Origin: Eriocheir sinensis
Taxonomy: Eukaryota > Arthropoda > Malacostraca > Decapoda > Varunidae
NCBI RefSeq assembly: GCF_024679095.1
Contig: NC_066512.1
Coordinates: 15,930,456-15,994,455, forward strand
Length of the DNA: 64,000 nucleotides
Direction: 5' to 3'
The notes under the pieces were generated by a model. The model was not told the origin of the DNA. It did not search any database and worked only from the letters and a program-made list of their open reading frames with translations. Of this stretch, positions 30,829 to 50,541 are shown piece by piece. Every line of letters begins with the position of its first letter. The first letter of the stretch is position 1. Position numbers and translations under genes: made by a program.

Positions 30829-31348
30829 CACTTTCCTCTGGTGTTGATCAAGTCAATAGCTTTTCATTTCTTATCTAGCTCTCACAGGAGATAAGCACTG
30901 CCTGTAATTAGTAGCTCCTTAGCGGAAGGTTAGTTAAAGACTAGTGTTAAAGGGGCACAGAGTTGGTAGCTGAGTGACTAACTATATACAGATCATCGCA
31001 CGTTCGAAATAGTAATCGTGAAGAAAAAATACACCTGACTAAATTACGCATTGAGACGCTTTTCAGATTTACCTGAAAGAAAAGGAAAAAAAATTCCAAG
31101 GTCGGTCAACAAATTTTATAACCTTAAGTCTATGTAGTGTTAAGTGAATTTGTTGACGTTTATTTATCTTTTTTTTAAGTGGGAGAGATTGAGGATGCCC
31201 TTCAGATGGAGGGGGGCGCCTTCCGAGCCAAGTACGGGTTCGCCAAGCCCGCCAAGGAGCACAAGTTGGTGATCCAGTGCACGAGGGGCAACTGGGCGAG
31301 GAAGGCAGCAAAGATCATGGCCGATGCTGGCATTGAAGCGAGGTGAGG

Positions 31349-31349
<1 letters not shown>

Positions 31350-31395
<46 letters not shown>

Positions 31396-31489
31396 TAATA
31401 GGTCGCATGTCAGACTTCATTGCTGTATCCTTATAATCATGTGACTTGTAAGATCAAAAGCCTTGGTAAAATTCTTAAAGGTTAAGGTA

Positions 31490-31565
<76 letters not shown>

Positions 31566-31654
31566 CTTTTTGTAGACATTTGTGAAATAAATCCAGGATG
31601 CTGAATATACTGAGTGGTCGGGAAAGATTTAATGTGTGTGTGTGTGTGTGTGTG
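31350..31654. repeat. (AAT)n, (TA)n and (TG)n in intron 3 of rhodanese copy 1
   Basis: AAT units at 31350-31393 start within about 10 bp of the exon 3 donor. TA tract 31494-31563. TG tract 31633-31654 ends 37 bp before the exon 4 acceptor; the same TG position is kept in copy 2. Confidence 0.93.
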
Positions 31655-31883
31655 TCCTTCCTCTCTAACGTGCTGGCTCCCCGCCACCCAGGATCTACCC
31701 CGGCTCTTTCCTGGACTGGAAGGCACAAGGAGGCGAGGTGGTGCCCGGCAAACCCTTCCAGCCCGTCAGCTAACAAGAGGACGGCGAGGACGCCAACGAA
31801 ACACGTCCGAAGGATCTTACGATACATTAACATATTTGAGAAAAAATACAGAAGAAATCAAATTGAAATGAGAACAGCATATG

Positions 31884-31884
<1 letters not shown>

Positions 31885-31926
<42 letters not shown>
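31885..31926. repeat. (CA)n microsatellite
   Basis: About 21 CA units, downstream of rhodanese copy 1. Confidence 0.96.
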
Positions 31927-31931
<5 letters not shown>

Positions 31932-32109
31932 CATTCGGAGTGAGGCAAAGCAAAACACGGAAACACTTTCTTTATGCGTTTGATGTAAGTAAAACTGAAT
32001 TATCTAAGTTTACCACCACAATAATATTTTTAGTAAACTTTGCTTGGTACAGAAAATGCAAATCTTTCAGGATAAGCTTCATTATATATTTTATCAATGA
32101 CTAGTGCGT

Positions 32110-32397
32110 AACTCACCTCTTGGTCTGCTGCGGGTCTCTCTCGAGACATCCAGCCGTTCCCCTACGGAAGAGCACAGAGCTCATAGTACCGATCTTTGGG
32201 TAGGACTGAGACCACTCACACACAACACACCGCGACAACGAGGTCCCAACTCCTTGCCTGACGTCGCGTACCTACTCACTGCTAGGTGAAAAGGGGCTAC
32301 ACGTGAAAGAACATAAACCCAACTTATCTTCACCCGGCCGGGAAATCGAACCCCGGTCCTTCTGGTTGTGAGGCAGACGCTCTATCCACTGAGCTCC
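32110..32397 (-). mobile_element. tRNA-derived SINE (family 1)
   Basis: Read on the minus strand the head is GGGAGCTCAGTGGATAGAGC, an A-box context, then CTGCCTCACAACCAG resembling an anticodon arm, then GGGGTTCGATTTCCC, a B box. An unrelated body follows to about 32110. The cloverleaf is imperfect and lacks a clean 3' acceptor stem, so it is a SINE head, not a functional tRNA. Confidence 0.72.
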
Positions 32398-32405
32398 CTA
32401 AAGGG

Positions 32406-32492
32406 CAGTGACTCACAAACTTTTTTACATTATGGCCCTATTGATTTCTAGAAAATCGTCACGCCCCCCTCCCTTATTCACACACACACACA

Positions 32493-32563
<71 letters not shown>

Positions 32564-32759
32564 TCACGTGAGGATGATTCAAACAGATTGATTGATTAAT
32601 AGTTTATTGTTGAAGGTAAACAACAAAGGAAAAAGGAGGAACATGCCATCCCAACCCCCAGGCAGTACATAATGTGACTATGCAACTAGTAATACATGTG
32701 GAGGTAGCACCTCCACATGTATTACTAGTTGCATAATCACATTATGTTCTGCCTGGGGG

Positions 32760-32804
<45 letters not shown>

Positions 32805-32909
32805 CTATTTATTTGCAAAACTGCAATTTTGGGCAGACGGAATCACGCCCCCCTTGTATCCAGCTCACGTCCCCCTGGGGGGGCGTGCCCCCCAGTTTGG
32901 AAACCACTG
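32406..32909. mobile_element. hAT-like MITE with CAGTG termini
   Basis: Left end CAGTGACTCACAAACTTTTT and right end (reverse complement) CAGTGGTTTCCAAACTGGGG are hAT-type inverted repeats. The 8-bp flanks are CTAAAGGG and CTATAGTG, 6 of 8 identical, fitting an aged 8-bp target duplication. No transposase frame. It has been invaded by CA/TA (32483-32562) and TG (32760-32802) arrays and contains a strong hairpin. Confidence 0.8.
32653..32761. repeat. 53-bp-stem hairpin, 3-nt loop
   Basis: Arms 32653-32705 and 32709-32761 are complementary with two mismatches, around the loop AGC. It lies inside the hAT-like MITE, directly before the TG array. Fold-back DNA or a small-RNA precursor are both possible. 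Confidence 0.93.
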
Positions 32910-33034
32910 CTATAGTGTTTAGATCGAATGTGCAATGACCTTCATTGAAAAGGTCCACAGTCTGCGTTTACTCTGCTTGACAAGGAATACACAAGTTGTC
33001 GTATGCTTCGAGACAGACCATTAAAAAACGACCT

Positions 33035-33035
<1 letters not shown>

Positions 33036-33098
<63 letters not shown>
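33036..33098. repeat. (GT)n microsatellite
   Basis: About 31 GT units upstream of rhodanese copy 2. Confidence 0.97.
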
Positions 33099-34048
33099 CC
33101 AAATATTATTTATTTTGCAAATATCCGAGGGCACAGGAGAACACGTACACGCCTCGTTCCAGTGCACAAAGCCACCTCTTTGGGGTATCTTCCTCCTCCT
33201 AACGACTCCTATCTCGTAAGCGCACATCCTCCTTCTCATCTAAGGGGCAGCTTAGTTTACTACCCTGAGGACATCTTTCATTAAAAAATAGATATATAAA
33301 TAAAAAGGTACCGTCATAGAGTGCCTTGCGTGCGTGCCTAATTTTTCTTCTCGAAGTAGCCTTTCTGCACCCCTTATCTCACCCTTCCCCTCCTAAGGTG
33401 ACTTTCATCACCCTTCCCAAAGTCACCTTTTCTCCTTCCAGGCACGCCCTAAGCAGAAGAAGCCGCTTTACACTGCATTACACTGGCTGCTGGCCACTCC
33501 AATATTCTGGAACACTGATCCACTCGTGGCTCTCGACTGTGATGTACGATAAGATTCCACTAAGCGAGTTTTCCAAGCACTGTATAGTGTGCGTTCGATG
33601 GGCAATTAAGACATTGATCGTAGCAGACGGAAATATCGATATAGTAATTAGGTTTCAAATATATTGGGTACCGTACCATAAGCACTGCAGGAAAAATAAC
33701 GCTAGTCGGCACTCTTCGTTATCATGCCAAAGATACCTGCGTGAGGTGCGCAGGTATCTACTGTCGCTTCTATTTGAAAAAGGAAATTTGTTATTTTTTC
33801 GTAAAATTCAATTTAAGAGGATGCAATGGTGTATTTTCTCTTTGATAACACAATATGTATCATGCAAGCTATTTTATGTGACACTCAGTGACAAGTAACA
33901 GAAGAGCTGGACAGCCACTGTCGGCAACTGTAAAGGGGGGGGCAGCGGGAAGTGTGAAGGTGAGTGAAACCCTCGGCGTCGGCGAGTCACCGTCATTACA
34001 GTCCTGAAGAGTTCTGAAGAAAGTACCTGCCTGTGTCAGCCCATCAAC

Positions 34049-39248
<5,200 letters not shown>

Positions 39249-39324
39249 GCACGCGCAGGACGACGAGCACCCGACGAAGCACCCAATGGATCTGAGCAAC
39301 ACATTCACGTCTTAAACTGAAAAT

Positions 39325-39330
39325 AATAAA
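39325..39330 (+). terminator. Poly(A) signal of rhodanese copy 2
   Basis: AATAAA 77 bp after the stop codon, in A-rich sequence. Confidence 0.6.
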
Positions 39331-39339
39331 GGAAAGAAA

Positions 39340-40150
39340 AGAAAAAAGAGTGTGTGTTTCAGCTAAAAGAAGAGTATGATTTTCCACGCTTTTAAAATTT
39401 GGTATCACAGAGGCCCAGAATGATATATGGTCCTTTATCAGGCGCGACATAATCCATGTGATTTCGCTATCTTTCTGGCACACACTGTTAACTCGTTCCC
39501 TCTCGTTATCAAGTTAATTCCGTCGAGGTTTATGTTTGTGTGTCGAATTTATGTCTCTATTTAATATTGTTTTGTACTTCGGTTGTCCTTGAGCACGTGC
39601 ATCATAATTTACCTGCTGACTCCTTTAAAGCAAAAAAGAAAAGGAGCACACTTACTCTGTATGTTTTAATTCAAAGGCGATATGTTGTTATGTTATGCCT
39701 CCTTAAAAAATAAATGTTCATAATTACGACAATACACCATCTAGTCACAGGATGTTACTGGTCTCTGTATCAAAGTCTTCTTATGTGAACTTAATTTATT
39801 TTGTCATAGCGTCATTATTTGTGTGTCCATACATTTCACTAGGGCTAAGAAAGCCTGGATGCCTCATCTCTTTATCAAGTACTTAGATATCACTAACTTA
39901 CTTTCACAGGCATAATTAATAAACCCATTTTGCACTGCTGTTGATTTTAATCTACTCCGAGATTCTCAGAAACATACACTTGTCTGTATAATGCATAGGA
40001 TACCTTGTAAAGTTTCAGCATAATCACAAAGAACAAGGTTTTCATTACTCGCTGACGTGGAAATATATTTCTTGCACATCAAACACCTGACACTAAATAA
40101 AAATGACCTTCGCGTGAAGAAACTTTAATTCCTTATTTCACCATATATTT
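39340..40150. other. Unique AT-rich intergenic sequence
   Basis: No gene or repeat recognised between rhodanese copy 2 and the MULE insertion. Confidence 0.5.
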
Positions 40151-40175
40151 GATATTCACAAGGGCGGGGGACTTT

Positions 40176-40510
40176 GGTACGTGTTTCAAACGTACGTGGT
40201 CACATATCATTTAAGTTCGTGATTCAGTTTTTCATAAGTACGGTCGCTTAAGTACGTGATTTCACGTACTAATTATCCTTGGCCCTTGGGTTTAAAGTAG
40301 CCTTCACTGTCATTTTAGTACGTATAACTTGTCATTTAATTACGTTTTTTTTTTTATAACTACTAGAGCTAAGTACGTGGTTTTTCTGCAGTAATGTGCT
40401 TAAGTACGTGGTCTTCTTGACCCCCGTCCTTTAGATACGTGATTTATAAGGATTTATGTTCATAATTAAGATTGTTGATCCAAGTACGTGGTTAATGATA
40501 ATGTAAGTAC
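40176..40510 (+). repeat. MULE left subterminal repeats (RGTACGTG)
   Basis: About ten GTACGTG/AGTACGTGGT motifs, irregularly 15-50 bp apart. Motifs of this kind are typical transposase-binding sites at transposon ends; the binding role is inferred. Confidence 0.85.
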
Positions 40511-40529
40511 GTTATAATGAATATATACG

Positions 40530-40535
40530 TTTATT
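40530..40535 (-). terminator. Poly(A) signal of the MULE gene
   Basis: AATAAA on the minus strand, about 110 bp after the stop codon; degenerate AATCAATC repeats (40583-40625) lie between. Confidence 0.5.
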
Positions 40536-40645
40536 GTCAAAAGTTAGCCACTACATCCTTTTACATCCATTTGCATCTAACACAATCAATCAATCACAAT
40601 TAATCAATCGCAATCAATCACATTCCAGACAAAGCAAACCTGTAA

Positions 40646-43147
40646 TTAGTCGTTGGCAATAGCCTGAACAAAAGTAAAGATTTCAGCCCTACACAGGTGG
40701 CAGTTCTTGGTGGAAACTTTCTGAGCACACTCCTTACATATGTCCCCATGGCCACACGGCACCAAGTAAATGGGCCGTGTGACCGAGATGTTCTCCTGCA
40801 AGCAGACAGCACAACGCTTGAATTTTTTCTTGGCAGCAGCTTCCTGGCCAGCAACCTCCTGGGCAGCAACCTCCTGGGCAGCAACCTCCTGTGCAGCAAC
40901 CACCGGAGCATCCTCCTCCTGGGCAACAACCTCCTGGTCAACCTGAATGCGAAGGCTGGTCTCTGTCCTAGCTGCTGACCGCGTCACTGGTGGTCTGTAG
41001 AGACTTCCTGCAGCTGTAGATCTTGCCGCGCGCCCCCTCCTTGGTGGCCTGTCAGTTCCTGAAGGCTGTTGAGAGGAGGCAGACCTTGCCCTGGGGGGAG
41101 TGTAGTTTGCCAATGTTGGTGCAGTTGGCTGTGATGACGTTGTCCTGGCTGTAGAAGAACCTGTTGATGAGGCAGACCTTGTCCTTGGCAGAGTGTAGGT
41201 TGGCATTGTCCTTGGGGGACTGTCCGCAAGCATGTCCTGCAAATGATGTTCTGCGTTGATGTCCTGGAGACTGACATCCAACAGGTCGACGTTTATGTCT
41301 TGCAGGTCGACATCAAGATCACCATCAGCAAGATCAGCCTCAGGCAAGTCGGCCTCAGCCTGGACATTGTTGCCCTGCTTCTTCTTGACACCCTTCCAGC
41401 CCACATACTTCATCTTGTTGATGAACTCTTCAACAGTGAGCTGGCCGGTTTCAAGTTTTGCGCTTGTCTCCGCAATCCATCTCTGTGTTTCGCTGACAGT
41501 TTTTGGCCTGGTGACTGGTACCCCATTCTTCACACGTTCCAGATCTGTCAGGGTGCGACTGATCTTCTCTTGCATTTTCTTCATAAAGGCCCAAAGCCCA
41601 GGTTTAGGCTTGAGTTCTCTGTTGAGAGAAGCATGAAAGCTTTCTGCACCGTTGTTGATGCGATGAGCACTACCCCACACACACATTTTGTCCCTCATCT
41701 CACCCATCCAGAACCTCTCATAGTAGGCCACAAAGCTGATGACTTGCGTGTTGAGAGGGACACCGTCGTGGCAGACCTGGGGCCTACTGCTTTTCAGCGA
41801 GACGAAGCCCTCTTCAATCTTGTGATTGGGAAGAAGGGGCAGGGCAAAAAAGCTCCGCACCCACTTCCCAAATAGTAACTCCTTGTTGTGGTACGCTGAG
41901 ACAAGGCCACGTAACTTGATGTTCTCCCACACAGCCTGCAAGATAATACCAATTTGCACTGTTAAAAATATAAATGGAAAGTGAAAGAGTAGAAAGTTTA
42001 ATGTTGAAAAGAAAAAAAGTAAAAAAAAATATTACCTGATTGTGGTGGAAGTAACAGCCTTCCACCTCTGCCTCTGGCCAGACAGACAGTATAGCTGAAT
42101 GTATCGCACGCTCATAATCAGTGTGTACTTTGCGTGGCTTCAAGTTGGAAAACTTAAGTGAAATAGTCTCATACACTGCACTGTACAGCACCTCTGGCTT
42201 GCCGGTCATCATGGCGGAGAACAGGGGCAGGAAGTTGTCACCAAACAGGCCAAAGAACGTGAGATGCTGTTTGAGCAGCTTTGGCACGGTCTTAAACGTG
42301 GCATCCGTCGCCATTCCCTGAACTTGCCCCTAAAAAAAGAGAGCAGATATAATACCAGACAAAAAAAAGAGGAGAGAGAAATTGGAAAGGAAAACAGAGT
42401 AATAGAAATTATTACGTATACGTTAAGTTATAAGTAGTTTTTATTAATTAAGTAGTTATCATAGAAAAGTAGTGAACTTAACATAGAAGCATACATTATA
42501 ACATATCACAAGAGAAGTAGTAAACATATCATAGAATCATACATTTTACGTCAAGTTTTATAACCATATCATATCATTTCATGCAACAGAATGATGTATT
42601 ACTCACCAACACTTGCTGAATGTCGTTGCTCCACAAGTAAACAGCTACATGGTTGTCAACAACACTTTGACCCTGGTAAATATGGCTGTACATGCTCGCC
42701 TGTATCGCAGGGCCAGCCTCCTGGGGACAAGAGGGCAAGGGGGGGGTGCAGCTTCAGGCGCTCGTTCCAGAGCTGCTTTCTGATGCTATTGTATGACACT
42801 TGACTGGCAATCCCATCGCCTACGTCAAGGTAAGCCTCATCAAAGACCTCTCTTGGACTGCGTGTAGGCTCAGCAACAACCATTTCCTTGACACGTGTCT
42901 TCAGATCTTTCTTGCCAAGCTCAACTTCTTGAGACTCATGATCACGGTGAGGCACTTCTACTTCTACCTTGTCAGTGTTGAGACAAATGTGTGCTCTTGC
43001 TGGGCACTCCTGGCCAGTTGTTTTAAAAAGCCAACACCTAACGTGTAACTTGGACTGATACTGCCGGTCTTTCACGTAACCATGGCCTTCAGAAACGTAA
43101 ACAACGCTGCCTTTACGTTTACCCTCTGTCATGTAATAGTCTGCCAT
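40646..43147 (-). CDS. FLYWCH-MULE transposase-RING fusion protein
   Basis: Three exons join in phase 0 on the minus strand: 43147-42607, 42329-42036 and 41935-40646, with GTGAGT and GTAATA donors and TTTTTTTAG and CTTGCAG acceptors, giving about 707 aa. The chosen start is AAAATGG at 43147; an upstream in-frame ATG at 43219 lies in the inserted foldback element. Exon 1 (residues 1-180) holds a FLYWCH-like zinc finger (Cys near 38 and 48, then VPHRDH). It needs one base removed from the C8 run (42739-42746) to stay open. Exons 2-3 hold the MULE transposase: Asp in ATDATFK (~189), Asp in HTDYERAIHSAI (~251), GCYFHHNQ, and Glu in NNGAESFHASLN (~376), a DDE pattern. After an acidic and Ser/Thr/Pro-rich linker with VAAQE repeats comes a C3HC4 RING (CAVC..CGHGDICKEC..CHLC, ~655-695). 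RINGs usually act as E3 ubiquitin ligases. The transposase call is strong; the RING's role is unknown. Confidence 0.85.
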
Positions 43148-43206
43148 TTTAAGGCAGTTAAGATAGGCAATAGGCACTAGGCACAAGCAGGCGAACGACT
43201 TGAACC

Positions 43207-44652
<1,446 letters not shown>

Positions 44653-44674
44653 CACGGTGAGTTGGACCAGACAG

Positions 44675-46106
<1,432 letters not shown>

Positions 46107-46527
46107 CGGCAGACAGACGCCGAGCAGAGGGCAGAGTGGAGTCAGCTGTGTAGGCAAGTGCAACGACGGCTAGCATGGATTGTGTTAAGCACAACATGGG
46201 ACGTAAGAATCGTTGCCGGGCAGTTTAGATATAAACTATAGATTCTCTATAGCTTAACGCTACCTTTTGTACAATTAACACAGATACCTACGGAGGGCAG
46301 TGTTGACTTGTAACATCGTGTGTCTGGCAACGTGGTCCCTAATCAGGCGCCCATCCAGTGCCTCAACCACGAGCACTTCGATGGTTTTCCCGTGCTTTCC
46401 TCGTCAGTGACGTCATCTACACTCGTTATCGCCGTCCACACCACAAATTGGTAGCATTGTCTGCCCGCCGATCACGCCCTTCGTGTGGAAGGGGCCTTAC
46501 CAAGTCTATACACGTTACATGTTACCT

Positions 46528-46776
46528 TTCTAATACGTACAAATGTGACACCAGCACGTACTACAATGACACGTACTAAAAAGACACGTACCAGTTTCCA
46601 GTGGCAGTTAAAAGTTTAATAACCACGTACTAAAGCAACAAAGCACCTGTAAAACTAAGAGAGGGGGGTGTCATATGAGTACGCGGCAAGTACCAAATTC
46701 ATATAGACATTTCACGTACTAAACTGACACGTACTTATGTGACAGAAGCCTTTTCGGGCTTAAGAACACGTACCAC
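46528..46776 (-). repeat. MULE right subterminal repeats (CACGTAC)
   Basis: About nine ACGTACY motifs, the reverse complement of the left-end motif, running to the last one, CACGTACCACTTTC, at the terminus. Confidence 0.85.
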
Positions 46777-46799
46777 TTTCACTCACTCATTCACAATAC

Positions 46800-47636
46800 C
46801 TGAAAATTTTATGCTATTAGACTTTTTACACGCCACAAAGTCCACTATTGAAATTATTATCCTGCACAGTAAGTTACAGAAACCTAAAACATTATTGGTC
46901 CTTTCAATGTAAAAAAAAAAATAAAAAAAATCGCCCCATTTCTGCTCCGCCGCAAATAAAACCGGACAACGCTGCTGTGTGGGTGCGAGGCATCAAGGGG
47001 GAACGACTGCCAAGGGTCGATGCACCAGACAACAGAGATACGAGTTATCGGCCGCCAGGTTTGTCAGACGTGAAGGATGGCAGATGCGAGAATGAGAAGG
47101 TGGAATCCCCCGAGATCTACGAAACGGCAGATAATCGTAAAGTAAGGTGTTACAAGACGTTGATTGGCTGGGTCACCTAGAGGACTTTGAAATAAAAAAA
47201 GGGTACCAAAGTAAGTTAATAGATATAGTGGATACGAGAGAATGACTTTGTGTGAAATATTATGCTTTCCAGAGAGTAAGGGCGGAGGAGTGGATGGAGA
47301 GTAGTGTGTACAGACTGCGTGTACATAGAGACAGAAGAGACTGGAGATTGCTACTGTGGTTAACCCCTTGAGGGACGGCTCTCTGAGGAATCTGAGGAAA
47401 TGACGTCAGAGTAGATAGACAGATATGGGGAGACACTGTTTCAATATAAGTCGATATGAACAGAAAATACAGAACATACATTTTCTTTTTTATTTAACAC
47501 CTTAAGAATAACACTTTCTTCGTTTCATTTTTTTGCCCCTAGCTTATTATTATCGAAATATTGCAGTACTTATTCACCTTCACTAAAGAGTGGAAAAGAG
47601 TTGTGCGACCCGAAAATCACAACAGATACAGCATAT

Positions 47637-47685
<49 letters not shown>

Positions 47686-47745
47686 ACACGAGACTGATTT
47701 CCAAACTTCACCTTGCAGCACGGAGACCATCTCACTTAATATAGG

Positions 47746-47785
<40 letters not shown>

Positions 47786-47855
47786 CGGATAGATTTTAAG
47801 AAGGTAATCGTGCTCCAGGGAAGGTGTCGTAAATGTCACAAGTGTGCTCAATGCT

Positions 47856-47907
<52 letters not shown>

Positions 47908-49750
47908 TGAGGCTAAGAATAATTTACACTGCTGTTGTGTCCTGGGATCTCATTAGGTGTTTATTTTCAACAGAGTATTTAGGGAGCCTTTAAATTACTG
48001 GTGAATAATAGTTATATAAGATCATCCTCACCATTATATTTATGTGTTCATCTTTAATGTTCTTAGCAATGAGTCATTGCACATCAGAGGGAGGAAAAAT
48101 AAACACATGACCGAGTCGTACAGGACTTGATAAAGTCAACAACACAGAAATACACGCTGGCTCGGCACGTAGGCAGGACACGGTGTTGTGCACACTTTAC
48201 TTTTCATGCACGGGAAGCACTGACGCCTTGCACTGAATGTGATTCCAAAAGATACATTACTGTCCTTCTGTAGCTCACACACTTATCCTCGGAATTCATC
48301 CTTAGGTGTGAAATGAGGCTAAGTGCGCAGCTTGTTGTAAAATGCGCAGCTGAGGGAGTGTGTACTGTGTGCCAAGGCGGCTCGCCCCGGTTAGCGGGGG
48401 GCGTCTGCTGATGTGCGGCCAGGGGGACGGTGAGTGGCTGAGCGCTGTGAGTGCCTGGCATCCCCGGGCAGTGTTGCTGCAGCAGTTGGTGGGTGAGGTG
48501 TTCATCTCTCTGGCGTCATCCCTGCCCATGATGGAGTGCAATCAGAAAGGTTTGTTTGATGTGATTGTGTGTTTTTAGGGTGAAGACTTAGCACAAATCT
48601 TACTTGTTTGAGCACAGACCGAGTGGTCCTGTCCAATTTATTATTTTATTGTTTGTTTGAACGACCTCGAAAAGTAATCCGTGGTGAGAAGGGCTGCTGC
48701 TTAGCATAACTCAAACTGGCACAGCACGCCAAGACCTTGTAACCCAGATAAGAATTAAAGGACAAATATACGTGACCACCACACTACATAGTGGATCAAC
48801 ACTCCGTGCCCTACCCAGGAGACGTGTATGTGTACTTTGCCCATGACGTATTTAGGGTTCACTCGTAATCGACTTTCTTTATTGCAATCTTTTTCATGCG
48901 TATTACATACTCTTACTTTTTATCTTTTTATAAGAATATAATAAAAAAAAAATAGAATATCGTTCACGACCATCTCTTTCTCAAGGTGACTTTCCCTTTC
49001 ACGTTGCACGAACATTATAGTGGTGTAGTTGAATTGTGCGCCGCGAGTGCAATAGAATAGTTGTGGGGCCCAACAGCCTTGAGCAGTGGTTAAGGAAGTC
49101 TGGCTGAGAAAGGAAGGTCGAGCAAACTGTGCAATTATACGTTTTTGTGTACCGGTTAAAGGTTGCTGCGTTATATAATTATGAACCGTTAGACCCTTGT
49201 ACCCCTGATGCTAAAATATTATTATGCATCTCTGTCAGCAACGGGACCTCACATGCAAGGGCAGTTTGTTGCTTGACACTCCGACACGTGCATGCGAATC
49301 ACGCCTGGAAGTGATTCACCTCCACGTGGGGGCGGGCAGGTGGTTCGGAGGGTCTTCAAGGACATGCCTCGCACCATGGTTGCTATGGAGACAACTTTTT
49401 TTAAGTATATTTCTATTTTTTCGGCTGTGTATCAATTGATTTTCAATTATTACATTTGTTTCTAAGTCTTTTTGTTTCATAATGGTCAACATGATATGAA
49501 ACGGATGCAACAAACTTTTATTTTTTAGTCCATTGGGGCCATTAGATAGTAATACCTCGGTGCTCTGCCTCGCCACAATCACTTGACCCAACATTTAACT
49601 CACACAAGTGACTGTGTTGGTCTGCTGGCCGCCATGGAGGAAGTATGTGTGAAGGGCGCTGCGTGACAGACAGCGTGTGCCTCAGGGTTTGCTTCCCGTC
49701 AAACCCAGCTAGACACTCTGCTCATTAAAACGCATCCAGCTCATTCGTTT
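46800..49750. other. Intergenic sequence with microsatellites
   Basis: CA array 47641-47690, TAGA tetranucleotides 47745-47783, TG array near 47860-47904. Frames of 60-110 aa have no motif, including a 72-aa one at 48360-48578 near a GC-rich patch. No first exon for rhodanese copy 3 was recognised. Confidence 0.5.
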
Positions 49751-49758
49751 AGCGTGTT

Positions 49759-49791
<33 letters not shown>

Positions 49792-50117
49792 CGTCGCGGC
49801 CTATTGCGCCGGTAGGTTTCTTCCCGGTGGGGCCTGATGGTCGGCCCAGCCCGTTCTGGCGCAGGCGAGTGTTTATAGTGGCGCCGTCTTGTGTTGGCTC
49901 ATGCTGCCCCCCCGGAACTCATCTTTGAGCCTCTCTTTGGAGAGGTTATTTAGAGCCCAGGTTGATGGGTGGTCTTCAGGCCAGCATGTATGTAGTCTTA
50001 GGCCACTCGGCGGTGACTGAAAAACCTCAGCTGTGCGGCGGCCAAAATTCGAACCCGCGTCCCTCCTGGAGCTCCTGAACGCGGGGCCGTCACGCTAACC
50101 ACTCAGCCACCGCCTCC
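49759..50117 (-). mobile_element. tRNA-derived SINE (family 2) with poly(A) tail
   Basis: On the minus strand the head reads GCGGTGGCTGAGTGGTTAGC (A-box region of a Leu/Ser-type tRNA), then ACGCGGGTTCGAATTTTGGC (B box), a GC-rich body ending CGGCGCAATAGGCCGCGACG, and about 30 A (the T run at 49759-49789). Complete from head to tail. Flanking target duplications are not evident. Confidence 0.85.
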
Positions 50118-50457
50118 CCAAATTACTACATATACGCCATCAACTGAGCAAAGGCTTTCCGGTCAACATATTTATTTCAAATTCTGTCTGTATGGATAAA
50201 ATAGGCCCTAAATTCAGCTATGGTACTATTTTTTCTTGATGTAAAATAGTAAATGTGGTATAAAATATGGATTAAAGTTGAGGAAAAATCACGTGACCTG
50301 GAAACGGGTGCTGATTGGTTATGACGTCACAAGGCAGTCGGGAGGCCGCCAACTTTGTGTTACTCCGAGATTTCGTGTTGTGGTGTATGTTTCTAGTGGC
50401 TAGCAATGCCTGGAGACGTAACCCGCAGTCGTTGGTGATTCGAGCCAATGTGCAAGA

Positions 50458-50458
<1 letters not shown>

Positions 50459-50540
<82 letters not shown>
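50459..50540. repeat. (TA)41 microsatellite
   Basis: Uninterrupted TA array; reads as Ile-Tyr repeats on both strands. Confidence 0.98.

Positions 50541-50541
<1 letters not shown>

Larger units (their letters stand above)
27747..31773 (+). pseudogene. Rhodanese-domain gene, copy 1, probably decaying
   Basis: Paralogue of copy 2 by exon order and sequence. Exon 1 is ATGTCCG (27747-27753), exon 2 about 29764-29876, exon 3 31180-31342, exon 4 31692-31773 ending in TAA. Exons 2-4 carry the rhodanese signatures VRNRDE, GQIPGSH, KYGFAKP and YPGSFLDWKAQGGEVV. Lesions relative to copy 2: the exon 1 donor GGTAAG has become GATAAG; the exon 2 acceptor AG has become TG (29762-29763); exon 2 has lost about one base near its start; and the catalytic loop is CTRGNW, with Trp where rhodaneses have Arg. 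The only nearby alternative acceptor (ending 29790) gives an immediate stop in the expected phase. Exons 3 and 4 stay open, so decay is recent or another 5' exon is used. A CR1-like LINE sits in intron 2. Confidence 0.75.

Noticed and set aside
32325..32396. Functional tRNA gene
   Set aside because: A and B boxes are present, but stems are imperfect and it continues into a SINE body.
33326..33898. 190-aa open frame upstream of rhodanese copy 2
   Set aside because: No motif, uneven composition, and it ends at the 5' leader of the rhodanese gene. Likely chance.
49129..49314. 61-aa frame as first exon of rhodanese copy 3
   Set aside because: No donor in the required phase and no similarity to ATGTCCG exon 1. 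The exon remains unfound.
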